Positions 8,908 through 17,828 are shown, numbered from the stretch's first letter. The stretch: DNA of 64,000 bases from Bdellovibrio sp. CG22_combo_CG10-13_8_21_14_all_39_27 (GCA_002786715.1 PCTW01000010.1:55738-119737), one strand, 5' to 3'. The notes: generated by a model from the letters alone, not told the origin. A program made the numbers and translations.

Positions 8908-9780
8908 ATGAAACCTCTTGTTCTTTGGTCTTCTTCCCAAGATCCCTATTTAAATGCTGCTCATGAAGAGTGGTTGTATACAAATGTCGCACCTAAAGAA
9001 CCAGTTTACTTTCTTTGGCAGAATAGAGAATCCGTTTGCATCGGCCGCTATCAAAATCCTTGGTCTGAGTTGAATATGAAATCAATTGAGGAATCCCATA
9101 TTCCCATTGTTCGCAGAATTTCTGGTGGCGGCACCGTTTTTCACGATCTTGGAAATCTTAATATTAGCTATATGCATCCCGGTTCCGAGTATGACAAAAA
9201 AATCAGAATGCTCCCGGTAATCAATCATCTTAAAACTTTTGGTGATATATCGCTTTCTGAAAGAGGAGATGGATTATTACAGATCGACGAAAAATATTAT
9301 AAATTTTCTGGTTCAGCGTTTAAGAATCGTCATACTTCTTCTCTTCATCATTTTACACTTTTAATGAACAGCGATCTCAATAGACTTTGGCAATTTCTAA
9401 AGAGAAACAAGAGTGATTCTTTTCAAGGGCGATCAATGCCTTCTACTCGTATGGAAGTTAAAAACTTGAATATAAGTAATGCTAAAGAGTGGGCCTATGA
9501 TTGGGCAACTCAGCATGGATTTGGTTGGCAAGAGTTAATCTCAGAGCAATTAAATCAGACTTATGTTCCTAAATTTTCGTCATCAGATTGGAATTTAGCA
9601 GAAACACCGGATTTCAATTTTCACGACCGACAAAATCAACATTTTTTAACTATTCAAAAGGGAAAAATCATCGGAGAAGACGGCCAAAACTTTTCTCATG
9701 AAGTGGATTGCCATTTTTCGATGGTTAGCGCTTTGCGCAATCAGATTCTAGGAGATTATTCATTCGACGACTTATTTTAA
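8908..9780 (+). CDS. lplA: Lipoate-protein ligase A family protein
   Basis: Attaches lipoate to the lipoyl domains of 2-oxoacid dehydrogenases or the glycine cleavage H protein. The lipoate/biotin ligase domain shows the hallmark RRISGGGTVFHD (residues 69-80) and the KFSGSAF lysine motif (Lys132), followed by LHHFTLLMNSDL. At 290 residues it is shorter than E. coli LplA (about 338), with a reduced C-terminal region, but FLTIQKGKIIGEDG is reminiscent of the accessory part. It could be a lipoate ligase or an octanoyl/lipoyl transferase of the LipM/LipL type, and motifs alone do not separate these. No Shine-Dalgarno is evident. It is transcribed in the same direction as its neighbours, with 27 bases upstream. 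Confidence 0.85.
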   Translation: MKPLVLWSSSQDPYLNAAHEEWLYTNVAPKEPVYFLWQNRESVCIGRYQNPWSELNMKSIEESHIPIVRRISGGGTVFHDLGNLNISYMHPGSEYDKKIRMLPVINHLKTFGDISLSERGDGLLQIDEKYYKFSGSAFKNRHTSSLHHFTLLMNSDLNRLWQFLKRNKSDSFQGRSMPSTRMEVKNLNISNAKEWAYDWATQHGFGWQELISEQLNQTYVPKFSSSDWNLAETPDFNFHDRQNQHFLTIQKGKIIGEDGQNFSHEVDCHFSMVSALRNQILGDYSFDDLF

Positions 9781-9861
9781 AAATGAGTTTTTGTCTGACG
9801 CTCTAAGATTGTCACTCTTAAGCCTTTTGACTACACTGATATCTCTCAAAGAGGTGTATTC

Positions 9862-11562
9862 ATGTCAGGGCAAGTTCTTGCAGCAAGACGTTTTTATTTA
9901 AATTATATCGTTGGCCGGTGGTGGATCTACCTCATTGGTATTTTTTCCGTTCTGATTACAAATGCGATGCAAGTTTATTCAACTCGTCTGGTTGGCTGGG
10001 TCATCGACTTTTTTAACTCTGTTGAATTGCCTGCTCATTTAGTAGGTAGTGATCGCAGGCAAACATTTATCAACCTCTTTATTTTTCTCCTTGGTTCTCG
10101 ACTTCTTTTGATGATTTCAAGATGGGCTTGGCGTGCTTCGTTAGGTCGTCAGAGTCATTTTGCAGGAGGAGAGCTTAAAACAAAAATTTGGGATCATGTT
10201 CGTTTTTTTCCACGCAAGGATCTTGATCGTAAATTTACCAAGGGTATTCTCATGAATGCCAATACCAGCGATGTTCAGTCGGCAAGAATGCTTTTTGGTT
10301 TCACCATTGTGATGATTACTGATGTCATTTTTCTCGGGTTGTTTACTTTTATTTCTATGGCCTTAATTCATCTTAAAATGGCCCTTGTGAGTCTCTCCGT
10401 TCTTATCTTAGTTCCGATCTTTATTCGTTATCTTAGTGAACGTGAAATTAAAAGTTATGAAGATTCACAAAATGCTCTTGGGGAATTGAACGACCTTTCC
10501 TCTCAAGCTGTTACGACCGCGCGCTTGCAACGTATGACTCAAACAGGTGACTTTTGGTTCAAACGATTGATGACTGGAGCACTGTCTTATCGAGATGCTC
10601 GCTTGAAGGCCGTCAACATTTCTTTGCTTTTCGTTCCCTTGATGGGATCAGCTTCAATCTTTGGGTTAATCGCCATTTTTGCTTATGGGCTTCATTTATA
10701 CTTTCTTAATCAATTGGGACTTGGGGACTTTTTGGCCATGCAAGGTCTCGCTATTCTTTTGCAGGATCCTTTGTTTGAATTAGGTTTTGTCATTTCTGAT
10801 TGGAGAAAGGGAAGAACTTCACTGCAACGTCTCGCTGAGATTTTTATCCATGATCGACAAAAGGAACTGTACCATCAAGGAGCAGCAGTAGAGCAAAGAG
10901 AAACTGTTCTCGATATTCAGGATTTAAGTTTTAAGTATTCTGAGTCAGAGCGATTTTTGGTTCATGATCTTAATTTCACTCTCAAGCAAGGTGAACGTTT
11001 AGGTATCACAGGCCCAATAGGTTCAGGAAAGTCAACGCTGATTAATCTTCTTTCTGGATTAGAGCTTGATTATTCTGGAAAGATTTCTCTTTATGGACGC
11101 GAGTATCATGAATATCAACACAACCAATTACGTCGATTGGTAAGTGTTGTTCATCAAAAACCCTTTTTATTTGCAGATACTATTCGTAAAAATATTTCAG
11201 TTGATCGCGATATGACTGAAGAACAGATTTGGCATGTCCTAAAACTGGCTTCCCTTGATCAAGATGTTAAAGGTTTTGCCCAAGGTATAGACACTCCACT
11301 GGGTGAGTGGGGTATTAATCTTTCAGGGGGACAAAAACAGCGTATGACACTTGCCCGAGCATTGGCCTTGAAGCCTATCGTTTTGTTTCTTGATGATTGT
11401 TTGAGTGCCGTTGATACAGTGACTGAAGAGAAAATTATGCAAAACTTGCATAGCGAACTTAAGGGCACAACTCTGGTTTGGGTTGCCCATCGAAAATCGA
11501 CCTTGAAATACTGTGACCGTTTGTTGGAGATGAACCATGGGATCGCCAAGTTTCTTGAATGA
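9862..11562 (+). CDS. ABC exporter half-transporter, degenerate-site subunit
   Basis: Six-helix type IV ABC exporter domain (residues 1-320) fused to an ATPase domain. Walker A is GPIGSGKST (about 384-392), the signature is LSGGQKQR (about 487), Walker B is VLFLDDCLSAVD (about 506-517) and the H-loop is VAHRKST. The residue after the Walker B Asp is Asp where the catalytic Glu is expected (LDD rather than LDE), marking this as the non-catalytic-site subunit of a heterodimer. Its gene overlaps the next ABC gene by 26 bases, so the two are co-translated and should pair in the inner membrane. GAGGTG precedes the ATG. The substrate is unknown: a lipid, peptide or drug are all possible. Confidence 0.9.
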   Translation: MSGQVLAARRFYLNYIVGRWWIYLIGIFSVLITNAMQVYSTRLVGWVIDFFNSVELPAHLVGSDRRQTFINLFIFLLGSRLLLMISRWAWRASLGRQSHFAGGELKTKIWDHVRFFPRKDLDRKFTKGILMNANTSDVQSARMLFGFTIVMITDVIFLGLFTFISMALIHLKMALVSLSVLILVPIFIRYLSEREIKSYEDSQNALGELNDLSSQAVTTARLQRMTQTGDFWFKRLMTGALSYRDARLKAVNISLLFVPLMGSASIFGLIAIFAYGLHLYFLNQLGLGDFLAMQGLAILLQDPLFELGFVISDWRKGRTSLQRLAEIFIHDRQKELYHQGAAVEQRETVLDIQDLSFKYSESERFLVHDLNFTLKQGERLGITGPIGSGKSTLINLLSGLELDYSGKISLYGREYHEYQHNQLRRLVSVVHQKPFLFADTIRKNISVDRDMTEEQIWHVLKLASLDQDVKGFAQGIDTPLGEWGINLSGGQKQRMTLARALALKPIVLFLDDCLSAVDTVTEEKIMQNLHSELKGTTLVWVAHRKSTLKYCDRLLEMNHGIAKFLE

Positions 11563-13363
11563 AGATGAGCAAGAAGAATCCCGCCTTAAAGGGGTTCGAA
11601 TCAAAGACTCACGTGCTTTTCGCACGTTGCTTCAGTATGCCCTAGAAAGATGGCCAGGCTTTTCTATTGCTATTGGTATGATGTTGATGGGCTCTTTCGT
11701 TTCTATTTTATCTGCTCGTTATATGGGTGAGTTGGTGGAAAAAGGACTCATGCCAAGACTTTGGGACAAGTCCCTACTTTATTCTGGAATTATAGTTGGG
11801 CTTGAAGCTTTTGGTGTCATCCTTCAGTGGTTTGGTCGGAAAAATTTAGCTCGTGAATCGATGGCTTCATTGTTATCTATGCGTGAAAAATGTTTTCGTC
11901 ACCTGCAAGTCCTGCCACTTAAATATTATGACCGCCAACCTTTAGGAAGAATTGTAACGAGGGTCTCTCACGATATCGAAGGCATCGAAGAATTCTTTTC
12001 TTCATCACTAGGGAGATTATTGCAGGCGGTACTTACTGGTGTGGTGGTTTTCGTTACAATGATAGGCACCGATTTGAAACTTGGCCTTATCTTATTATCA
12101 CTCATGGCCCCAACCATGGTGATGATTTCGATCACCAAACGATTTAATAGAGGTTTGAATAGAAGTGTCTCAAAACTTTCGGCCATGTTAAATGCGAAGC
12201 TTTCAGAATTTATTTCAGGTATTGATGTGATTCGTTCGTTTGGAGCGGAGGACTGGAGTAAAGAGCGCTATGACGACTCGGTCAAAGAACATTTAACAGC
12301 TCAATTAAAAAGTAATCGTTTTTATTCTCTTGTTTTTCCAACTGTATCTTTTTTTAGCTCACTTCCCTTAATCGGTTTGGTATGGTTTGGCGGAGAAAGA
12401 GTTCTTGCTGGCTCGCTATCGATTGGTGTTTTTGTTGCCTTTATTCGCTATTCTGAACGTCTTAACGGACCGGTCATGACCTTGGCCAGGGAAGTCCATG
12501 TTATTCAGCAAGCATTCACGAACCTTGAGCGTGTCGCTGCCTTCTTAAATGAAGAAACAGAAGATGTGGCTTTGATTCAAGAAGAACCTCTCGTTAAAGA
12601 GGTGGGTGAATCTGGACATCTAAAAGGCGAAATTATTTTTGATCATGTCGGAATGAGATACGGTGAAGATGTCTGGGCCTTGAATGATGTTAGCTTTCAT
12701 ATTAAACCAGGTGAAAAAATTGGTTTAGTTGGTACTACAGGATCTGGTAAGACAACAACCGTTTCACTTCTTTCGCGATTATATGAATATCAAAATGGAA
12801 CAGTGACGTTAGATGGTGTTTCCCTGCGAAATTATGATCGCAATTTTTTACGTTCACAAATGGGTTTTGTGGGACAAGAGGCCATCCTATTCAAAGGAAC
12901 GTTAAGAGATAACCTGACAACTGAAGATGAGCTCTCGGATCAAGATATTCTCATGGCCTGCGCGAATACTGGCTTATTACAAATGATGAGTGAAAACCTG
13001 CTTGATTTGAATTCCGAAATTTTAGAAGGGGGGGCCAATTTATCAGTAGGTGAGCGTGCACTTGTCGCTTTGACGAGAGTCGTTTTAAAAGGACCGAGCT
13101 TGATGATTCTCGATGAGGCAACGGCCAATATAGATCCCGTCGCCGAAAAACTCATTCATCATGCTGTAGATAAACTGATGCAAGATAAAACATGTCTGAT
13201 AATTGCCCATAGGCTCTCAACACTTGAGTCTTGTGATAGACTACTCGTCTTTTCAAATGGGCACTTAATTGAAAGCGGCTCACACGCTGAGCTTGTTGAG
13301 AAAAATGGAGCTTATTCAAAATTGGTCCATGCTCAACAGCGATTTGCTCCTAACAAAATTTAA
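11537..13363 (+). CDS. ABC exporter half-transporter, catalytic-site subunit
   Basis: Second half of the heterodimeric exporter. It has an N-terminal six-helix domain (residues about 30-330) and an ATPase domain with Walker A GTTGSGKTTT (about 398-407), signature LSVGERAL (about 501), Walker B LMILDEATANID with the catalytic Glu intact, and H-loop IAHRLST. The signature departs from LSGGQ. Since each ATP site combines the Walker motifs of one subunit with the signature of the other, the odd signature here and the Asp in the partner fall in the same composite site. The start at 11537 has GGAG seven bases upstream, inside the partner gene. A histidine kinase gene follows after 29 bases. Confidence 0.9.
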   Translation: MGSPSFLNEDEQEESRLKGVRIKDSRAFRTLLQYALERWPGFSIAIGMMLMGSFVSILSARYMGELVEKGLMPRLWDKSLLYSGIIVGLEAFGVILQWFGRKNLARESMASLLSMREKCFRHLQVLPLKYYDRQPLGRIVTRVSHDIEGIEEFFSSSLGRLLQAVLTGVVVFVTMIGTDLKLGLILLSLMAPTMVMISITKRFNRGLNRSVSKLSAMLNAKLSEFISGIDVIRSFGAEDWSKERYDDSVKEHLTAQLKSNRFYSLVFPTVSFFSSLPLIGLVWFGGERVLAGSLSIGVFVAFIRYSERLNGPVMTLAREVHVIQQAFTNLERVAAFLNEETEDVALIQEEPLVKEVGESGHLKGEIIFDHVGMRYGEDVWALNDVSFHIKPGEKIGLVGTTGSGKTTTVSLLSRLYEYQNGTVTLDGVSLRNYDRNFLRSQMGFVGQEAILFKGTLRDNLTTEDELSDQDILMACANTGLLQMMSENLLDLNSEILEGGANLSVGERALVALTRVVLKGPSLMILDEATANIDPVAEKLIHHAVDKLMQDKTCLIIAHRLSTLESCDRLLVFSNGHLIESGSHAELVEKNGAYSKLVHAQQRFAPNKI

Positions 13364-13386
13364 GGTAAAGCTCCTATTACCGATAA
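13360..13386 (+). promoter_or_regulatory. Weak sigma28-like promoter before the histidine kinase
   Basis: TTAAGGTA-N11-ACCGATAA compares with the FliA consensus TAAAGTTT-N11-GCCGATAA: five of eight at -35, seven of eight at -10, with exact spacing. The predicted start would fall at the kinase ATG. It lies across the end of the ABC gene and could give the kinase its own transcript. The weak -35 keeps confidence low. Confidence 0.25.
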
Positions 13387-13392
13387 GTTGGC

Positions 13393-14568
13393 ATGACGAA
13401 TCAACAGAAAAAGCAATGGTTAGAAAAGCTATCGAGCTTAGGCATTATGGATAGCGAAGGTAAGTTTATTGCTGGTTCAGAAGCTCAACTTTATAAATTA
13501 TTGGACAATGAGTTCGTCGAAAATCGATTAGAGCTCGATCGTCTCAATCTTTCAGTTGAGACCATTCCGTGTACAATTTCTTGGGTTAATAATAAAGGTG
13601 AATACGTTGGGGTTAACCATACTCTTGCTGAGATTTGTGGTTTACCAATAGAAGATTTTGTTGGCAAACCGATTGGCTTTTATACTCGAAATAGATTTTT
13701 TTCTAATTTTAGCGAGCTTCTTTTTCAATCTTCAGAAACCTCTGTCTATCAAGAAATTGAAACAGATATTAATCAGCATGTGAGAAGATACTGGGTTGTC
13801 GGAACCAAGTTTGACGAGAATAAGCAAGCAATCATTATTGGGATTGATATTACAGAGATTAAGCATCTTGAAGATTCAGTTTCTTTTATGGATAAACTCT
13901 CAAGTCTAGGCGAGATGGTCGCAGGGATTGTTCATGAAATCAATAATCCATTGCAACTCATCTCAGTTGAGAATCAAAGAGTTCCCCTTCTTCTTAAAAA
14001 GGGTGAAATGGAAAAGGTTGTTCAGGGAAGTGAAAAAATTCATAAAACGATTTCAAAAATTACACGGATTATTGCCGGAGTGAAAAATTTTGTTCGCCAA
14101 GGTCAGAAAGATCCGGATGTTGAGTTTAAAATTTCCCAAGTCATTGATGATGCCGTAGTTTTATGCGAAGGCAAGTTTAAACAGTCTGATGTTAAAATCT
14201 CAGTTGAGTGTCCTGCTCATTTCTCAGTAAAAAGTAACTATACTCAGGTTTTTCAAATTTTTACCAATCTCTTTACTAATGCTGTCGATGCTATCGAGAA
14301 GTTGGAAGAAAAGTGGATCAAAGTCGAAGTCATTGATACTGATAAAGATTTGAAAATTAAAATTATCGATTCTGGCCCTGGCATTTCAGCAGAAATTGTC
14401 GATGATATTTTTAAATCATTTTTTACAACGAAAGGTCTAGGTAAGGGCACTGGCCTTGGACTTTCTCTTTCAAAAAAAATTGCTATTGAGCAAGGTGGAG
14501 ATCTAACAGTTCTTCATGATGAGCCTCATACCACTTTCTGTTTGAGTCTACCAAAAGCCGCTGCTTAA
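13393..14568 (+). CDS. Cytoplasmic PAS-domain sensor histidine kinase
   Basis: Autophosphorylating sensor with no transmembrane segment, so it senses an intracellular or diffusible cue. Order of domains: N-terminal helical segment (1-50), PAS domain (about 55-155), HisKA dimerisation helix with the phospho-acceptor His181 in GEMVAGIVHEINNP, and an HATPase domain with the N box (LFTNAVDAIEKL, about 293), DSGPGI and GKGTGLGLSLSKK. All key kinase residues are present. No response regulator lies nearby, so it is an orphan whose partner is elsewhere. It follows the ABC exporter on the same strand and may share its transcript. Its stop overlaps the stop of the convergent methyltransferase by four bases. 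Confidence 0.9.
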   Translation: MTNQQKKQWLEKLSSLGIMDSEGKFIAGSEAQLYKLLDNEFVENRLELDRLNLSVETIPCTISWVNNKGEYVGVNHTLAEICGLPIEDFVGKPIGFYTRNRFFSNFSELLFQSSETSVYQEIETDINQHVRRYWVVGTKFDENKQAIIIGIDITEIKHLEDSVSFMDKLSSLGEMVAGIVHEINNPLQLISVENQRVPLLLKKGEMEKVVQGSEKIHKTISKITRIIAGVKNFVRQGQKDPDVEFKISQVIDDAVVLCEGKFKQSDVKISVECPAHFSVKSNYTQVFQIFTNLFTNAVDAIEKLEEKWIKVEVIDTDKDLKIKIIDSGPGISAEIVDDIFKSFFTTKGLGKGTGLGLSLSKKIAIEQGGDLTVLHDEPHTTFCLSLPKAAA

Positions 14569-15734
14569 GTTCTATTTTCTTTGTAATGAAAAGCTTTGCC
14601 GCGAATCTGATCAAGATGTTTCTTGGCAGGACGTAAGCTTAAAGGAGCATCAAGCTGTCCTTTTTTCTGAGCTATTTTAAACATCTGAACAAGTGTTGAT
14701 CCAATGGCCCGTCCAAGTCCCGGAGGAACTGCATTACCAATTTGTCTCCATTGAGCAGAAACTGGTCCCACAAATTCAAAGTCTGCAGGAAAGCTTTGAA
14801 GTGCAGCTGCCTCTCTTTGTGTGAGATAGCGGTTCTCTGTTGGATGATAATAGCTATGACGATGGGTCATAATAGTAGGTGAAGGTTGTTTACGATCGAG
14901 ACGTTGATATTTTGTCTGGCGGAAGCGACCTTCGCGAATCGTTTCCCAATTAATTCCCAAATGAAGTTTTTTAGGTAGGTATGCAGTCTCATCCTTTTGA
15001 TAACGAATACCTTTACCTTCGGGAATCTTTTTTAGGCGCTCAAGATCTATTTTTGATTTGATTTTGGCAGCTTCTAAATCATGATTAAGGATTTCTCCCT
15101 TGGCCGTTTTCAATTTTTTCAAGGCTTCACCAACATTCATTGGTGCAACGAAATAGTTTCCAACTTGAACATTATGGGTAGGTTTTGGATAGAGTACGGT
15201 TTCATTAATTCTCGAACCAATAATGATCGTTCTTCTTCTTTTTTCTGGGACTCCGTAATTTTCAGCGGACATCACTTGGACATTAAGATTGTAACCAATT
15301 TTATGAAAGCGATCAAAAATAGATTTTAATGTCTTTTCATTTTTCTTTGCGAGCAGTCCTGTCACATTTTCAATCACAATAAAGTAGGGACGAAAAAGTT
15401 TAACCATTCTAAAAAATTCTAAAAAGAGCGAATTGCGATCGTCTTCTGGATTTCCTGGACCGACAGTTGAAAATCCTTGGCAAGGAGGACCACCGACAAT
15501 GGCGTGAATGGGATTATCTCCAACCAAAAGAGAAAGTTCTTTATTGGTTAATTTCTTGATGTCACCAGAATAACTCTTCGCGTGATGATGGTTTTTGGCA
15601 AAGGTTTGGATTGCATATTTGTCTGCGTCAATTCCGAGCAGGCAGCGCATTCCGGCCATTTCCAGTCCATGTGAGAGTCCACCGGCGCCTGAAAAGACAT
15701 CAATGAAATTGAGTGTATTTGATTTTGAAGCCAT
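14565..15734 (-). CDS. Solitary DNA (cytosine-5-)-methyltransferase
   Basis: Transfers a methyl group from S-adenosylmethionine to cytosine C5 in DNA. All expected motifs occur in order: I (DVFSGAGGLSHGLE), IV with catalytic Cys85 (GGPPCQGFS), VI (IENVTGL, Glu122), VIII (VPEKRRRTIIIG), IX (RKQPSPTIMTHRH) and X (QIGNAVPPGLGRAIG). The target-recognition region between VIII and IX is about 120 residues long and does not reveal the specificity to me. No restriction endonuclease or Vsr-like gene is next to it, so it looks like an orphan or one half of a split system. AGGGA precedes the ATG and a good promoter lies 50-80 bases upstream. Confidence 0.92.
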   Translation of the reverse strand: MASKSNTLNFIDVFSGAGGLSHGLEMAGMRCLLGIDADKYAIQTFAKNHHHAKSYSGDIKKLTNKELSLLVGDNPIHAIVGGPPCQGFSTVGPGNPEDDRNSLFLEFFRMVKLFRPYFIVIENVTGLLAKKNEKTLKSIFDRFHKIGYNLNVQVMSAENYGVPEKRRRTIIIGSRINETVLYPKPTHNVQVGNYFVAPMNVGEALKKLKTAKGEILNHDLEAAKIKSKIDLERLKKIPEGKGIRYQKDETAYLPKKLHLGINWETIREGRFRQTKYQRLDRKQPSPTIMTHRHSYYHPTENRYLTQREAAALQSFPADFEFVGPVSAQWRQIGNAVPPGLGRAIGSTLVQMFKIAQKKGQLDAPLSLRPAKKHLDQIRGKAFHYKENRT

Positions 15735-15783
15735 TACCGTTCCCTGGTCTTTAAAGGCCTTAACTTTCTTATATTTAAGTAAA

Positions 15784-15813
15784 ATTATCGGGTGCTGTAA
15801 CAGGGCTTGTCAA
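15784..15813 (-). promoter_or_regulatory. Sigma70-type promoter of the C5 methyltransferase
   Basis: Read on the minus strand, TTGACA (perfect -35) and GATAAT (five of six) are separated by 18 bases. The predicted start is about 40 bases before the methyltransferase ATG, and the whole element fits in the 82-base gap after the upstream minus-strand gene. This gives the methyltransferase its own strong promoter. Confidence 0.65.
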
Positions 15814-15816
15814 GAA

Positions 15817-16482
15817 TTATGCGACTTTTTTTTGGTTTAAATGTGTTGAACGAATTTCAAAGTGTCCTTGAGTTTGAGCTGGCTGGTCTGTGACAATTTT
15901 AAGCATCGTTCTAACAATGAACTCAGCTTTGTCATTTTTGATGACTTGTTTCGTAATATGCGGCAACCATGTATTTCCGGTTGGTGATGAAATAAAGGCA
16001 ATTTTATTTTGACTATGGCATTCGAGATTGATTGCTCTTATAACCATTTTCAATTTTTCTTCGCTTAAATATTTTTCAGGTTGAGAAAGAAGCAGGTAAT
16101 CGCCTTCACTGATAAGTCCTTTTAAGAGTCCTGCTAGCTTTAAATGCTCTTGATCGACTTCATTTGGCTTGCAATCAAGACAACTCAGACTTTTATAGAT
16201 TTCAAGAATAAAAGGATTTGATTTCTGGGTGATGAGATTTTCCAAGAGATCAGTATTTTTGTCGTGAAAAGAATTTGGCATTGAATCCAGCATAATGTTT
16301 TGTTTTAAAGTTAATTGAGGCAACATCAATGCTTGAGATTCGACGAAAGAAAATCTAAAAGGGCGCTGAACATTCATAGCATTTAAAAAATGCAAAAAGA
16401 CTTTGAGCTCAGTCATTCCCGTATAATGTTTACTATCAAAGAACAAAATATCTGATCTTTGAATTTTAGTCTCTTTAACCAT
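15817..16482 (-). CDS. ABC ATPase-like protein lacking Walker A (degenerate)
   Basis: I see a faint ABC-ATPase layout without its nucleotide-binding core. A Q-loop-like stretch (FVESQALMLPQLTLKQNIML) resembles 'Q..aL.p.lTv.eNi'. A later segment (GLISEGDYLLLSQPEKYLS) sits where Walker B and the D-loop would be, with LLSQPEK in place of LLDEPT. IAFISSPTGNTW occupies the H-loop position without its His. No GxxGxGKS/T Walker A and no LSGGQ are present, so ATP hydrolysis is unlikely. A TTG at 16509 would add nine residues, but I chose the ATG at 16482. It is divergent from the cysteine-less MnmA paralogue with only 80 bases between them. Function unknown; a scaffolding or regulatory role is inference. 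Confidence 0.7.
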   Translation of the reverse strand: MVKETKIQRSDILFFDSKHYTGMTELKVFLHFLNAMNVQRPFRFSFVESQALMLPQLTLKQNIMLDSMPNSFHDKNTDLLENLITQKSNPFILEIYKSLSCLDCKPNEVDQEHLKLAGLLKGLISEGDYLLLSQPEKYLSEEKLKMVIRAINLECHSQNKIAFISSPTGNTWLPHITKQVIKNDKAEFIVRTMLKIVTDQPAQTQGHFEIRSTHLNQKKVA

Positions 16483-16551
16483 GGACAACTCATCGGATTG
16501 ATTTAACAAAAGAATGAGTCAAGATTTGGTGGCGGATAAATAATTCCGACA

Positions 16552-16557
16552 TATAAT
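16552..16557 (+). promoter_or_regulatory. Perfect -10 box giving a leaderless mnmA-like transcript
   Basis: A perfect TATAAT ends five bases before the ATG at 16563, which places the expected transcription start at the start codon. No spaced Shine-Dalgarno is present (AGGG is only one base from the ATG). The -35 region is poor (GTGGCG at 17 bases). The box lies in the short divergent gap shared with the ABC-like gene. Confidence 0.45.
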
Positions 16558-16562
16558 AGGGT

Positions 16563-17828
16563 ATGGCAAAGGTAAAAAAAGAGACTGTTTTGGTCGGAAT
16601 GTCGGGTGGAATTGATTCCACTGTTGCAGCTTATCTCCTCAAGAAGCAAGGCTACGACGTCATCGGTATCGCTTTGAGCTTTATTCCTGCTCCGGGTGAA
16701 GAAAAATTATCTAGACGTTTAGGACCCGATGGAAAAATCTCCAGTGAGCGTGGACCTTTTTTAGGGGTTCATTTGGTGGAAGATCTTGATCGAGTGAAAC
16801 GACTTTGTCGCCAAATCGACATACCTTTTTACGCGGTTAATGCCCAAAAAGTTTATCAAGATAGAGTCACTGACTTTGTGGTGGCCGCTAGGCTAGGTGG
16901 TTTGCATTTCACTCCAAAGCTTCATTCTACAACATTGATCGTCGATCTCTTAATGGAAAAGGCTAAGCTTCTTAAGGCAGATAAAGTGGCCACCGGCCAT
17001 TACGCTAAAGTTATTCATCATCATGTGAACGATGTTTTTAATGTTTTGAGTAGTAATGACTTAGAGAATGATCAAAGTTTTGATCTAAGTGCACTTAAGC
17101 AAAATCAGTTGAAAGATCTTTTGTTACCTCTTTCTGAAATGAGACAAACTGAAGTTCAAAAAATTTGTGAAATGTCTAAGTTTGAAGTTCGTGAGAGTGT
17201 TGATCCTCAATATAAGTTAATGCATGACCCACGGCTTGCTGTTTTTGTAGAAGAAAGAGTTCCTAAAAAAATGATTAAACCAGGGAATATGTTTCAATTT
17301 ACAGAAGACCTCGTTCTTGGAGAGCATATAGGGATTCATCACTACTATTTGGGACAGCTCCGACCGACATTTAAAAACACTGCACCTGTGGATAAAGATT
17401 TAATGGTAGGTTCTATTCGCATGAATAATGGGCACATCAACCTCATACCTTCTCAATCAGTATCGATTCAACATTTAGTGATAAAGAATATCAATTTTGA
17501 TCCAAGTCTCGATGTAAGTAAGCCCCTCGAAGTCCTTTTTAAAATTAGTTCCACAGATAAACCTTCTCCAGCAGTTGCCTATATTCTCAATAACGGTTTG
17601 GCCTTCATCGAACTCAAAAGTGAGCACGATTGTATTATTTATCCAGGTGATTATTTGGCCTGTTATAATAAATCTGGTGCTTCGGCAAAAATGCTTTTTA
17701 GTGGTGAAGTTAAAAAAAGTGGGAAACTCGAACAGGACATGTTGAGATTTCTTCCCAAGACTAAGGATGAATTAGAAAATGAAAAAGAAAATCCTCGCAA
17801 CGTTGATATTTACGCTTTCAAGTTTTAA
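16563..17828 (+). CDS. MnmA-like PP-loop protein lacking both catalytic cysteines
   Basis: The N-terminal half is an obvious relative of tRNA 2-thiouridylase MnmA: PP-loop VLVGMSGGIDSTVAAYLLKK (adenylation), then ADKVATGHYAKV and ENDQSFDLSAL in the family order. However, the first active-site Cys motif (PNPDILCN in true MnmA) is replaced by LHFTPKLHSTTLIVDLL, and the second (STGICFIGE) by DPQYKLMHDPRLAVFVEE. No Cys occurs at either position. The C-terminal domain keeps a beta-barrel-like pattern. It can probably bind and activate with ATP but not transfer sulfur by the MnmA mechanism. The true mnmA lies 1.2 kb downstream. The next gene overlaps by 50 bases. Confidence 0.85.
   Translation: MAKVKKETVLVGMSGGIDSTVAAYLLKKQGYDVIGIALSFIPAPGEEKLSRRLGPDGKISSERGPFLGVHLVEDLDRVKRLCRQIDIPFYAVNAQKVYQDRVTDFVVAARLGGLHFTPKLHSTTLIVDLLMEKAKLLKADKVATGHYAKVIHHHVNDVFNVLSSNDLENDQSFDLSALKQNQLKDLLLPLSEMRQTEVQKICEMSKFEVRESVDPQYKLMHDPRLAVFVEERVPKKMIKPGNMFQFTEDLVLGEHIGIHHYYLGQLRPTFKNTAPVDKDLMVGSIRMNNGHINLIPSQSVSIQHLVIKNINFDPSLDVSKPLEVLFKISSTDKPSPAVAYILNNGLAFIELKSEHDCIIYPGDYLACYNKSGASAKMLFSGEVKKSGKLEQDMLRFLPKTKDELENEKENPRNVDIYAFKF

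Noticed and set aside
13269..13454. Short plus-strand frame across the ABC/kinase junction
   Set aside because: It overlaps both well-supported genes in another frame and has no ribosome-binding site.
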